This document shows, piece after piece, positions 49,905 through 59,818 of a stretch of DNA of 64,000 nt. The notes under the pieces are model-generated. The model saw nothing but the letters and a program-made list of their open reading frames with translations, ran no database searches and was not told where the DNA came from. The position numbers and the translations under genes are program-made. Position 1 is the first letter of the stretch. Every line of letters starts with the position of its first letter. This stretch comes from Flavobacteriaceae bacterium (GTDB taxonomy: Bacteria; Bacteroidota; Bacteroidia; Flavobacteriales; Flavobacteriaceae), in contig CANGCT010000002.1 of NCBI GenBank assembly GCA_947452415.1, forward strand, positions 1-64,000, written 5' to 3'.

Positions 49905-51676
49905 TAAATCTAAATCAAATGTTTTTCGTAATTCTTCTAAATGCGGATTGATTTCATTTAATCTATTGTATTTGTCTTGTGCCGTAAAAGCCACTTTGCT
50001 TTTTACATTTTCATTTACTATAACTTCAATGTTAATTTCGTGGTTGTGTAAATGGCCTCGTAAATATCCTAAAAGTTCATTTTTTTCTCTTTCAAAATCA
50101 ATTTTGGAACCTTCATTGGGTAATTCGTAAACGATTTTAAAACCCTCTAATTTTGGGTCACTAATTCGCAATAGCGAACCCATAATCATCAATCCTTTGT
50201 CGTTTAATCTTTGGGCATATTTAAACCAAAAAGTTAGCATTTCAGTTTCGGTAAATTCCTCTGTTGGAAAATGAACTACTTCTTTTACCACTCCTTTTTG
50301 TGCTTCTTGCATTTCTTTTTTAGCTCTAATACTCGATAAGGATAAAGCAGAAACTTTAAGTTGGGGTGTTGTAAGTTCTGGGTTCTGGTTTCTAGGTTCT
50401 GGGTCTTGGGTAATGGTAGAAACTATTTCAACCACATCTTCACTTTGTATTTCCAACTTCGTAGCTCCAACTTCAGAATCACTTCGTATCTCCAACTTCG
50501 TACTTCGTACTTCTAAATCACTTCCATCTTCCGTCTTCCGACTTCCAACTTCTGCAATAGAGAAATCTTGTTTTCTAAAATAGGTGGGTGGAATTATAAA
50601 CTCAGCTTTTTTTTTTCTCCATCAAAGTTGATAGAGCAAAGCTGCATAAGTGCTAGTTCAACCAACAGTCGTTGGTTTTGGGAAACTTTAAATTTTAGGT
50701 CGCAATCATTAGCAATTTCGATTCCTTTTAAAAGAAAATCCGAATGGCATTTGTGTGCTTGCTCTCCATATAATTTTTGTGCTTGTTCACCAGCCTCTAA
50801 CAAAGTTAAAGTTGCTGGATTTTTACAAACTAATAAATCTCTAAAATGAGAAGCCAATCCAGAAATAAAATGGTGTCCATCAAATCCTTTGGCTAAAATT
50901 TCATTGTAAGAAATTAAGATTTGAGGAATATTATTTTCCAAAATCAAATCGGTAATTGTTATGTAAGTTTCGTAGTCTAAAACGTTTAAGTTTTCTGTAA
51001 CTGCCTGACGAGTTAGATTGGTTCCACAATAAGAAACCACCCTGTCAAAAATAGACAAAGCATCTCGCATGGCACCATCTGCTTTTTGTGCAATAATATG
51101 TAAGGCATCATCTTCGCAAGTTATTCCTTGACTTGCTGCAACTTCTGCTAAATGTTCTTTGGCATCTTTAACCGTAATTCGTTTAAAATCAAATATTTGA
51201 CAACGAGATAATATAGTTGGAATTATTTTGTGTTTTTCCGTCGTTGCTAAAATGAAAATGGCATGTTTAGGCGGTTCTTCTAATGTTTTTAAAAAAGCAT
51301 TAAAAGCTGCAGAAGATAACATGTGCACCTCATCTATAATATAAACTTTGTATTGGCCGGTTTGTGGGGGAATTCTAACTTGGTCAATTAAATTCCGAAT
51401 ATCATCTACCGAGTTGTTAGAAGCGGCATCCAATTCGAAAACATTAAATGCAAAATCTTCGTTGGGATCATCATAACCAGGTTGGTTAATTTTTCGAGCC
51501 AAAATTCGAGCGCAAGTTGTTTTTCCAACACCACGAGGTCCTGTAAATAATAAGGCAGAAGCAAGGTGGTTAGTTTCAATAGCATTAAGCAAAGTATTTG
51601 TAATAGCTTGTTGTCCCACCACATCTTTAAATGTTTGCGGACGGTACTTACGAGCAGATACTACAAATTGTTCCAT
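49902..51676 (-). CDS. dnaX: DNA polymerase III subunit gamma/tau; split in two frames at A10 run (frame-0 ORF 50594-51676; continuation in -1 frame to 49902)
   Basis: KYRPQTFKDVVGQQAITNTL, FTGPRGVGKTTCARILA, IDEVHMLSSAAFNAFLKTLEEPP. A single -1 step gives 592 codons including the stop. Confidence 0.9.
50373..50555. repeat. GGTTCTGGGTT / CTTCGTA-CTTCCAAC degenerate short repeats within dnaX linker
   Basis: Plus strand GTTCTGGGTTCTGGTTTCTAGGTTCTGGGTCTTGGG and CCAACTTCGTAGCTCCAACTTC...CGTATCTCCAACTTCGTACTTCGTACTTC...CTTCCATCTTCCGTCTTCCGACTTCCAACTTC. Confidence 0.75.
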
Positions 51677-51694
51677 TGAATTTTTATTGGATTA

Positions 51695-51725
51695 CAAATA
51701 TAGGTTTGAAATACCAAATATCAAA
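51695..51725 (-). promoter_or_regulatory. Bacteroidota-type promoter of dnaX
   Basis: Minus strand TTTG (51725-51722), N19, TATATTTG (51702-51695), 18 nt before ATG. Confidence 0.65.
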
Positions 51726-51744
51726 TTATAAATATTAAAATTGT

Positions 51745-53565
51745 TTATTCAATAATCATTTCTTTTAATTTCTCTCTATAGGCTTCTAGAATATCCATTT
51801 TAGAAATTAATCCAAAAAACTTTCCATTATTAGTAACAATAAGATGTGATTGATTAGAAGTTTCAAATTTTTCCATGATACTTTCCATACCGTCATCGTG
51901 GTGAATTATTTCTTTGGGATGCGAAAGAATTTCACTTATCATTGTAAATTTTATCCGATAAGGATTAAAAATAATAGATCGAATTTCTTCAAAATCAACG
52001 ATTCCTAATAGTTTGTTTTTCTCATCCAATACCGGAATTATTGATAGATTAACTGTTGCTAAATGATCCACTAAACTTTCTAATGATTTGTCAAGTGAAG
52101 TAGTTTTAACACTAGTATCTACTAGTTTTAAAAAGTCAATGCTTTGTAGAATATTTTTATCTTTATCACTGGTAAAAACTTCGCCACGATCGGCTAAGGC
52201 TTTAACATCCATAGAATAATTGTCAAATTGTTTAGATACAGCATAACTAATAGAAGATACAATCATTAACGGAACCATTAAATCGTAACCACCAGTTATC
52301 TCTCCAATTAAGAAAATTGCCGTTAATGGTGCATGAAATAAACCGCTTAATATTCCTGCCATTCCTACAATTGTGAAATTTGCAATAGGTAAAGTATTGG
52401 ATAAACCTAACAAATGGATAGCTTTTGCAACAAAAAAACCTAAGTAAGAACCTACAAATAGAGCAGGAGCAAAGTTACCTCCATTTCCTCCAGAGCCTAT
52501 AGTTAGTCCAGTTGCAAACGATTTCAGTAAAACTACAATTCCTACAAATGCTAATAAAACCCATTGTTTACTTTCGTAGTTTTCTAGTAAAGTATTATTT
52601 AAAATGGTTTCGGGATGTCCGTTGGATAAGATTTTAATACTTTCATAACCTTCGCCAAAAAGGGTTGGAAAAAAGAAAATTAGCATTGCTAAAATACTGG
52701 CTCCAAATACTGCTTTTTTATAAGTGTTATTTTTAAATCGGCTAAAAAAATGTTCCACTCTTCTAAAGTTTCTTGCATGATACACGGATACAATTCCTGC
52801 TAAAATACCTAGTAGAATATAATAAGGGGTATTGTGAAAATTAAAAGTAAGTTCTTGTTTGAAACTCAACAGTACATCTTGACTTAAAAGGATTTCCGAT
52901 ACTAAAGCACCCGTTGCAGCAGATATTATAATTGGAATAAAAGCCGAAATACTAACATCGGTTAGAACAACTTCAATAGCAAATAACACTCCTGCAATTG
53001 GAGCATTAAAAGCAGCACCAATTCCGGCAGCAACCCCACAAGCCAAAAGCAAAATTCGATCTTTTTGGGATAGCTTATATTTTTGAGCAAAATTCGATCC
53101 AAATGCTGCTCCAGTGATTGTAATTGGGCTTTCCAATCCAGCAGAACCACCAAGTCCAACGGTAAGCGAACTTGTAATTATTTGAGCATACATTTGCTTT
53201 TTAGGCATAATGCCACCTTTTTTTGCAACGGCAAATAATATTCGGGAACTACCTTTTTCAATAGATCCATCTAGAAATTTCTTCACCACAAAAACGGTCA
53301 ATAAAATTCCGATAATAGGAAAAAGACTGTTAGCATAAGGTAATTTTAAATACCCATTAGCATAGCTAGAAAACTTAAAAACATTGTGTGCAAAACTCTT
53401 TAAAATAATTACTGCCAAAGCACAAGATATTGCCACGGCAACACTCGCTAGATAAATAAAATTCCTTTCCGATAAAATGGTTTTGGCTAAAAAGAATACC
53501 GCCTCTAACCGTCGAGTAATTCGTCGGAAAAATAATTGAACAGAAACAGATTTACGATTAGGCAT
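51745..53565 (-). CDS. ClC family chloride channel/transporter with CBS domain pair
   Basis: GLGGSAGLESPITITGAAFGSNFAQ, GAAFNAPIAGVLFAIE, GSGGNGGNFAPALFVGSYLG, C-terminal CBS repeats. Confidence 0.94.
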   Translation of the reverse strand: MPNRKSVSVQLFFRRITRRLEAVFFLAKTILSERNFIYLASVAVAISCALAVIILKSFAHNVFKFSSYANGYLKLPYANSLFPIIGILLTVFVVKKFLDGSIEKGSSRILFAVAKKGGIMPKKQMYAQIITSSLTVGLGGSAGLESPITITGAAFGSNFAQKYKLSQKDRILLLACGVAAGIGAAFNAPIAGVLFAIEVVLTDVSISAFIPIIISAATGALVSEILLSQDVLLSFKQELTFNFHNTPYYILLGILAGIVSVYHARNFRRVEHFFSRFKNNTYKKAVFGASILAMLIFFFPTLFGEGYESIKILSNGHPETILNNTLLENYESKQWVLLAFVGIVVLLKSFATGLTIGSGGNGGNFAPALFVGSYLGFFVAKAIHLLGLSNTLPIANFTIVGMAGILSGLFHAPLTAIFLIGEITGGYDLMVPLMIVSSISYAVSKQFDNYSMDVKALADRGEVFTSDKDKNILQSIDFLKLVDTSVKTTSLDKSLESLVDHLATVNLSIIPVLDEKNKLLGIVDFEEIRSIIFNPYRIKFTMISEILSHPKEIIHHDDGMESIMEKFETSNQSHLIVTNNGKFFGLISKMDILEAYREKLKEMIIE

Positions 53566-53599
53566 TAGTGAACATTTTCAAAAGGAAAACAAATATAGG

Positions 53600-54268
53600 T
53601 TATTTTATATTTCTTATGGCCTCTCGTTGGCTCAAAGGTTTTAAATTGGTAGAATTTACAAAATTTGAAACGCCTATTGGATTGAATCTACTATAATCCC
53701 GCAACGCCCAGCCAATGGCTTTTTGAATGAAAAATTCCTTAGATTCTTTATGCTTTTCACATTGTGCTTTAAGCAAATCAAAATTTGTTTTTTCTTTATA
53801 ACTCAATTGAAAAAGAATAGCCGCTCGATTCAACCACCTGTTTTCAGAGTTAGAAAAACGTTCTATAACTTCCTCAATTTTCTCCGGATATTGTTGTAAA
53901 TAGCCGCCTAAAATAAATTTAGCAATAGTATCAACAGAATCCCACCACGAATTGGTTACCAATAATTTTTCAATTATAACTATATCCTCTAAAATATACT
54001 TTTTCTTGATTTCTTTCGCTAAAATATCAATTGCACATTGGTGAAATTCTCGTTCTTTTTTATTGAAAAGTTCCCAACAAATACTTCTGAAATTAGATTG
54101 AACTTCTTCTTTATGCTTGTGCCAATTGGTTTTTAAAATGGTTCTTCGGTTGTTCGCTTGAATTCCTAAAAAGGAAAACTTATTTTTTATATAATTCGCC
54201 ATCTTAATTGCTAGTTCGCCATTGGAATTCTTTCTCAGTTCCGTTTCTAAATCGTTAATAAATGTCAT
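53600..54268 (-). CDS. DNA alkylation repair protein (AlkD-like)
   Basis: FSFLGIQANNRR, NSWWDSVDTIAKFILGGYL, SENRWLNRAAILFQLSYK, FFIQKAIGWALRDYSRFNP; start MTFINDLETEL, overlapping the upstream stop. Confidence 0.9.
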   Translation of the reverse strand: MTFINDLETELRKNSNGELAIKMANYIKNKFSFLGIQANNRRTILKTNWHKHKEEVQSNFRSICWELFNKKEREFHQCAIDILAKEIKKKYILEDIVIIEKLLVTNSWWDSVDTIAKFILGGYLQQYPEKIEEVIERFSNSENRWLNRAAILFQLSYKEKTNFDLLKAQCEKHKESKEFFIQKAIGWALRDYSRFNPIGVSNFVNSTNLKPLSQREAIRNIK

Positions 54269-54852
54269 GCTAATTCTATTAATTTTTCTTTGCAATATTG
54301 TTGTAATTCTTCAAAAAACAATGTGAACTCTGTTTCTAATTCGTTATAATGAAGTTGAACTTCTACAATGGCTTCCTGCATATTTACTCGATGTTTGGTT
54401 CGGTAATCCATTTGAAATAAAATAATCTCTAAACCTTCTAAACTAGCATATTGTACCAGCCAATTTTGATCCATCATATAAGGTAATAGGTTCTGGGTTT
54501 TAGGTGTTAAGATATCGAAATTCCTTCGCATTAAAATGTAAAAATTCTCGGCATAAACTTCTAAATTTTCATTAAAATAAGAGTCCCAATTCTTTGCCAA
54601 AAAATGATCGTAAACAATATCCATAATCACCCCAGCATAATGTCCATATTTTTCATGAAAACGATGTTTGCTTTTTCTGTAAATAGGATGCGCATCGGTA
54701 AATGTATCAATATAACGGTGTAATAAAATGCCTTTTCGTAACTCATCAGGATATTCTAAATAGCGATTCCCACGAATACTATCGGCCATAAAATTTCCAA
54801 TTTTAAGCAAATCGTTTTCTCCAGAAAGATATATATGGGCTAGGAAATTCAT
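54265..54852 (-). CDS. acyl carrier protein phosphodiesterase family protein
   Basis: MNFLAHIYLSGENDLLKIGNFMADSIRG, GILLHRYIDTFTDAHPI, HYAGVIMDIVYDHFLAKNW. Confidence 0.92.
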   Translation of the reverse strand: MNFLAHIYLSGENDLLKIGNFMADSIRGNRYLEYPDELRKGILLHRYIDTFTDAHPIYRKSKHRFHEKYGHYAGVIMDIVYDHFLAKNWDSYFNENLEVYAENFYILMRRNFDILTPKTQNLLPYMMDQNWLVQYASLEGLEIILFQMDYRTKHRVNMQEAIVEVQLHYNELETEFTLFFEELQQYCKEKLIELA

Positions 54853-55000
54853 TTATTGTTATAAAGTATCGGGTTGCGAGTTTTAGGTTTTGTAAATATA
54901 GAAAATTTACTTTTTAATGAATTAGAAGAATAACTATATTTGCCAATATTATAAAGGAGATACTAAACTCTCTAAATTCATAACCTTCTAAACTAAAAAA

Positions 55001-56401
55001 ATGACTTTAATAAAATCAATATCTGGAATTCGAGGAACTATTGGCGGTAAAGTAGGAGATAATTTAACTCCTGTTGATGCTGTGAAATTTGCTTCGGCTT
55101 ATGGAACGTTTTTAAAAGAAGGAAGCGGGAAGTTGGAAGATGGAAGAAAGTTAAAAGTTGTTATTGGTCGTGATGCCCGAATTTCTGGCCCTATGATTCA
55201 CAACTTGGTGATGAACACGTTGTTAGGATTAGGTATTGATGTAATTGATTTAGGTCTTTCTACAACACCAACGGTTGAAATTGCAGTTCCGATGGAGCAA
55301 GCCAATGGTGGAATTATATTAACCGCTTCTCATAATCCGAAGCAATGGAATGCCTTAAAATTATTGAATGAAAAAGGTGAATTTCTTAGCGAAAAAGAAG
55401 GTGAATTGATTTTAGAAATTGCCGAATCCGAAGCGTTTGATTTTGTAGATGTGGATTCTTTAGGTGAAATCACTGTAAATGATGCCTATATGGACATTCA
55501 TATTGATGAAGTTTTAGATTTACCTTTGGTAGATGCAGAAGCAGTTGCCAAAAGAAAATTTAAAGTTGTAGTGGATGGTGTGAATTCTTCGGGTGGAATT
55601 ATTATTCCGAAGTTGTTGGAACTGATGGGTGTGGAATGCGTAAAATTATATTGTGAACCGAATGGGCAATTTCCGCACAATCCAGAACCTTTAAAAGAAC
55701 ATTTGGGAGATATTTGTAAATTAGTTTTAGAAGAAAAAGCCGATTTCGGAATTGTTGTTGATCCAGATGTAGATCGTTTAGCTTTCATCTCTAATGATGG
55801 TGAAATGTTTGGCGAAGAATATACTTTAGTGGCTTGTGCCGATTATGTATTAAGTAAAACTCCTGGAAATACCGTTTCTAATATGAGTTCCTCTCGTGCT
55901 TTGAGAGATATTACTAATAAGCATAAAGGGAATTACCAAGCAAGTGCTGTTGGAGAAGTAAACGTAGTAACCTTAATGAAAGAAACCAATGCAATTATTG
56001 GAGGTGAAGGCAATGGCGGAATTATTTACCCAGAATCGCATTACGGTAGAGATAGTTTGGTAGGTGTAGCCTTATTCTTAACGCATTTAGCAAGTTTAGA
56101 TATGACTGTTGCAGAATTAAGAGCAAGTTATCCACAATATTATATGAGCAAAAACAAAATAGAATTAACCCCTCAAATTGATGTGGATGCTATTCTAGTT
56201 GCCATGACCGATAAATACAAAAACGAACATATTACTACCATTGATGGCGTGAAAATTGATTTCGCAAAAAATTGGGTACATTTAAGAAAATCGAATACCG
56301 AACCAATTATTAGAATCTATACCGAAGCTGCAACTCAAGAATTAGCAGACAACTTAGCGGTAAAAATTATTAATGAAATAAAAGTTATAGCTGGAATATA
56401 A
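55001..56401 (+). CDS. glmM: phosphoglucosamine mutase
   Basis: SISGIRGTIGG, TASHNPKQWNALKLLN, DPDVDRLAFI, GEGNGGIIYPESHYGRDSL, RKSNTEPIIRIYTE. Confidence 0.94.
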   Translation: MTLIKSISGIRGTIGGKVGDNLTPVDAVKFASAYGTFLKEGSGKLEDGRKLKVVIGRDARISGPMIHNLVMNTLLGLGIDVIDLGLSTTPTVEIAVPMEQANGGIILTASHNPKQWNALKLLNEKGEFLSEKEGELILEIAESEAFDFVDVDSLGEITVNDAYMDIHIDEVLDLPLVDAEAVAKRKFKVVVDGVNSSGGIIIPKLLELMGVECVKLYCEPNGQFPHNPEPLKEHLGDICKLVLEEKADFGIVVDPDVDRLAFISNDGEMFGEEYTLVACADYVLSKTPGNTVSNMSSSRALRDITNKHKGNYQASAVGEVNVVTLMKETNAIIGGEGNGGIIYPESHYGRDSLVGVALFLTHLASLDMTVAELRASYPQYYMSKNKIELTPQIDVDAILVAMTDKYKNEHITTIDGVKIDFAKNWVHLRKSNTEPIIRIYTEAATQELADNLAVKIINEIKVIAGI

Positions 56402-56454
56402 GTATTAAATAAGCTAGATTTAAATGCCATTGGGCATAATTAAAAAGAATACTT

Positions 56455-56490
56455 AAAAAGGTTATTAAAATATATTTAATAACCTTTTTA
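56455..56490. terminator. bidirectional terminator between glmM and selO
   Basis: AAAAAGGTTATTAAA...TTTAATAACCTTTTT between convergent genes. Confidence 0.75.
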
Positions 56491-56492
56491 AA

Positions 56493-58058
56493 TTAAGAAC
56501 TGCAAGATAGCATTGAACTGCCTATTTTGTTTCTAGCCCAATCGGGTCTTTTAGCATACCATTTAGTATAATCTGCTTGTTCATCAAAAGGTTTTTTAAG
56601 TACCTCATGCAATTCTTTTAAAATTGAATAATCTTCTTCTTCGGCGGCATCAATTGCTAATTTTGCCATATAATTGCGTAAAACGTATTTTGGGTTTACG
56701 CTATTCATTGCAGTTTTTCTTTCTTCATCCGATTGTTCCTCCAGTTTTAGTCTGTTTAAGTACTTTTCAAACCAATTTTTCCAAGATTTAAGAATTTCTT
56801 TTTTGATTTCTTCTGGTTTGTAAAAAGCATCGTTTATAGTTGCAATACTTTCACTAGGCGAAGCATTTTTCTTTACAGAGCTTAATTCTCTGAAAAATAG
56901 TGTCATATCGGTTTCCGAAAGTTGTAAGTTTTTTTCCAATTTGGCAATAAGTTTACCATCTTCGGCATCTATTTTTTTCAAGCCTAATTTAGATTGCATC
57001 ATATCTATATAGTTAGAATGATACATTTGTTGGAATTCTTGCAATAGTAATTCCAATGGTTTTGCTTCTTTAATTAAAGGATACAAAGCATTTGCCAATT
57101 GGTATAAATTCCATTGGGCAACATTGGGTTGGTTTTCAAATCGGTATCTACGTTGTTCTTTATCGGTCGTGTTTGGGGTCCAATTGTAATTATAATCTTC
57201 CAGCCATCCGTAAGGCCCGTAATCTATAGTCAATCCAAGTATGGACATATTATCGGTATTCATAACTCCATGAACAAAACCCACTCGTTGCCAATGCACT
57301 ATCATTTCTCTAGTTTTATTGGAAACCGATTTAAAAAAATCTAAATATTTCTCTTTTCCAAAAGAGTTAATGTCTGGATAGTAGTTTTTTATGGTAAAAT
57401 CGACAAGTAGTTTTAAAGTTGTAATATCATTTTGAGAAGAAAATAATTCAAAATTCCCAAATCGAATAAATGATGGGGCGACTCTACATACCACAGCACC
57501 TTTCTCATAATTAGGATTTCCATCGTACATAACATCTCGCAAAACAGCATCCCCAGTAAGAATTAAAGATAACGACCGTGTCGTTGGAACACCCAAATGA
57601 AACATGGCTTCACTGCACAAATGTTCTCGTATAGAAGAACGTAATACTGCCAAACCATCGGCTTTACGGGAATAAGGAGTACTACCAGCACCTTTAAGTT
57701 GTAAAGCAAAAACTTGGTCTTTATATTTAATTTCGGTCAATGAAATAGCTCTACCATCTCCTAATTGCCCTGCCCAATTTCCAAATTGATGTCCGGCATA
57801 ATTCATAGCGTAAGGTCTCGAATTAGGAATTACTTTTTTACCAGAAAAATAATTTACAAAATCTTCGCTTTCTAACTCTTCTTTGGAAATCCCTATAAGT
57901 TCCGCAACTTCTTCTGTAGCATGAATTAATTTAGGATTGGATGGTATTCTTGGCGAAACATAAGAAAAACAAGCATTTAAAACTTGGCGTGTTTCATTTT
58001 TTTCATTAGTATCTGCGGGTAATTGGCTGGTAAATATATTTTCTAACTCTAAGTGCAT
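56493..58058 (-). CDS. selO: YdiU/SelO family protein adenylyltransferase
   Basis: YAMNYAGHQFGNWAGQLGDGRAISL, QLKGAGSTPYSRKADGLAVLRSSIREHLCSEAM, GVMNTDNMSILGLTIDYGPYGWL. Confidence 0.95.
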   Translation of the reverse strand: MHLELENIFTSQLPADTNEKNETRQVLNACFSYVSPRIPSNPKLIHATEEVAELIGISKEELESEDFVNYFSGKKVIPNSRPYAMNYAGHQFGNWAGQLGDGRAISLTEIKYKDQVFALQLKGAGSTPYSRKADGLAVLRSSIREHLCSEAMFHLGVPTTRSLSLILTGDAVLRDVMYDGNPNYEKGAVVCRVAPSFIRFGNFELFSSQNDITTLKLLVDFTIKNYYPDINSFGKEKYLDFFKSVSNKTREMIVHWQRVGFVHGVMNTDNMSILGLTIDYGPYGWLEDYNYNWTPNTTDKEQRRYRFENQPNVAQWNLYQLANALYPLIKEAKPLELLLQEFQQMYHSNYIDMMQSKLGLKKIDAEDGKLIAKLEKNLQLSETDMTLFFRELSSVKKNASPSESIATINDAFYKPEEIKKEILKSWKNWFEKYLNRLKLEEQSDEERKTAMNSVNPKYVLRNYMAKLAIDAAEEEDYSILKELHEVLKKPFDEQADYTKWYAKRPDWARNKIGSSMLSCSS

Positions 58059-58142
58059 TGTATTTTTTATTGTTTTACATTCAAATATAAAGAAATATTT
58101 TGGTATTGTATGGCAGAATGTTAATATAATCTTATTGAAGGA

Positions 58143-58171
58143 TTGTTAATTTCGATTAAATACTATATTTG
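58143..58171 (+). promoter_or_regulatory. candidate Bacteroidota-type promoter of S41 peptidase
   Basis: TTG (58143-58145), N18, TATATTTG (58164-58171). Confidence 0.5.
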
Positions 58172-58197
58172 AAATCCAACAAAAACATACCAAGCAT

Positions 58198-59787
58198 TTG
58201 AAAATTATTACTATAAAAACGGTTCTAAAGTCCATTTTTCTTTTACCTTTTGTAACTTTACTCCAAGTGGGATGTACATCTGTGGCAGAATACAATCAAA
58301 ATTTGGACAAAACCATATCTAAAGAAAAATTACTTAAAGATGTAGATTATGTGCAGCATAAACTTGAAAAACTGCATCCAAGTTTATATACTTATATTTC
58401 CAAAGAAGTCTTTAATCAAAAATTGGATAGTGTTAGAACTGCTATTGACAAACCCTTAACCAGCAAAGAGTTTTTCTTTTTACTAAGTCCTGTTATCGCA
58501 TCCGTTCGTCAAGGTCATATGGTTTTATCGCCTCCATTTAAAAAGACGGAAACGAAAGAATTAACCCGACTTACAAAACTAGGTGCTGGACCCTTATCGC
58601 AATTTGATTTGGAATGGATTAATTACAAATTATATGTAGTCAAAAATAAATCCAATCTAAAAAGGATAACAGCAGGTGCAGAAGTCATCAGTATCAATCA
58701 AGTTCCGCCACAGAATATTTACAACAAGTACCGAAATACTTATTCTTCCGATGGGTATAACACAACCTACATACCACGAGGGTTTTCTAAAAGATTCTCT
58801 ACTTACTTCACCAACGAAATGGGAATTAACGATAGTTTAGCCTATGTTTTTAAACAAAACGATTCGCTTATAAGTTGTGTAATCCACCGCCAAATTCTAG
58901 AGAAAAAGGCTAAAGTAAAAACTACAGTCACTGAGGCGACTAAACCAAAACCTGTTGCCGAAGACAAAAAGAAACAACGTATTTATGGCTACGATGCTGC
59001 AGCTAAAACCTACAGCAAAACCTTAAGTTTTGTTTCCAAAGACAGCAGTATTGCTATTTTGAAAGTCAAAGATTTCTCTAAAGGAAACTTCCGAAAATGC
59101 TACAAAGAAATTTTTGCTACGTTACAGCAAAAAGAAATTAAAACATTATTATTGGATTTAAGAAATAACCCAGGAGGCCGAGTTGCAGAAGCAGTAGAAT
59201 TGTATTCCTACTTAACCGATAAAGATTTTGTAATGCTACAAAGTGCCATCGTAACCTCCAAAACAAGCCTTTGGAAACTAGGATTGTTCAATAAAATACC
59301 AGTAGTTGCTTACCCATTTGCCGCAGCATTTTATCCTTTTTATATGGGGTTTTCCACTTTACGAACCGAGAAAAACCAACAAGGTATATATACTTATTCC
59401 TTAGTTGGTTCCCAAAAAAGAAAGTTCCAGCCCAATCATTTTTCTGACAAAGTCTATGTCCTTATCAATGGTGGCAGTTTTTCGGCTTCGTGCTTATTAG
59501 CCTCAAGTTTAAAATCGAATCCAATGGTTACTTTTGTAGGAGAAGAAACAGGTGGCGGATTCAACACTACCGTAGCAGGATTATTGCCAGTACTAAAACT
59601 TCCAAATTCCAAATTACCCCTACGCATTGGCTTAATGGATGTTAGAACCACCAACCAAACCGAAGTTGTTGGCCACGGAATTTACCCCGATAAAGAAATC
59701 ATCCCAACCCTTTCGGATCGATTAGAAAATAAAGACCCCGAAATGGATTGGATAATAAAAGAATGCATTTCTAAAAATACTCTTTAA
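58198..59787 (+). CDS. S41 family peptidase (lipoprotein)
   Basis: TTG start; lipobox LQVGC; LLLDLRNNPGGRVAEAVELYSYL, VLINGGSFSASCLLASSLK. Confidence 0.88.
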   Translation: MKIITIKTVLKSIFLLPFVTLLQVGCTSVAEYNQNLDKTISKEKLLKDVDYVQHKLEKLHPSLYTYISKEVFNQKLDSVRTAIDKPLTSKEFFFLLSPVIASVRQGHMVLSPPFKKTETKELTRLTKLGAGPLSQFDLEWINYKLYVVKNKSNLKRITAGAEVISINQVPPQNIYNKYRNTYSSDGYNTTYIPRGFSKRFSTYFTNEMGINDSLAYVFKQNDSLISCVIHRQILEKKAKVKTTVTEATKPKPVAEDKKKQRIYGYDAAAKTYSKTLSFVSKDSSIAILKVKDFSKGNFRKCYKEIFATLQQKEIKTLLLDLRNNPGGRVAEAVELYSYLTDKDFVMLQSAIVTSKTSLWKLGLFNKIPVVAYPFAAAFYPFYMGFSTLRTEKNQQGIYTYSLVGSQKRKFQPNHFSDKVYVLINGGSFSASCLLASSLKSNPMVTFVGEETGGGFNTTVAGLLPVLKLPNSKLPLRIGLMDVRTTNQTEVVGHGIYPDKEIIPTLSDRLENKDPEMDWIIKECISKNTL

Positions 59788-59818
59788 TATTCTTATATTT
59801 GAAAACAAATTTTAAGCA

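Noticed and set aside
49902-50495. 197-aa ORF as an independent gene
   Set aside because: The same frame is open upstream to the A10 run and completes DnaX; the listed start is an internal Met in the linker.
50373-50555. CRISPR-like array
   Set aside because: Repeats are short, degenerate, without regular spacers and translated within dnaX; no cas genes.
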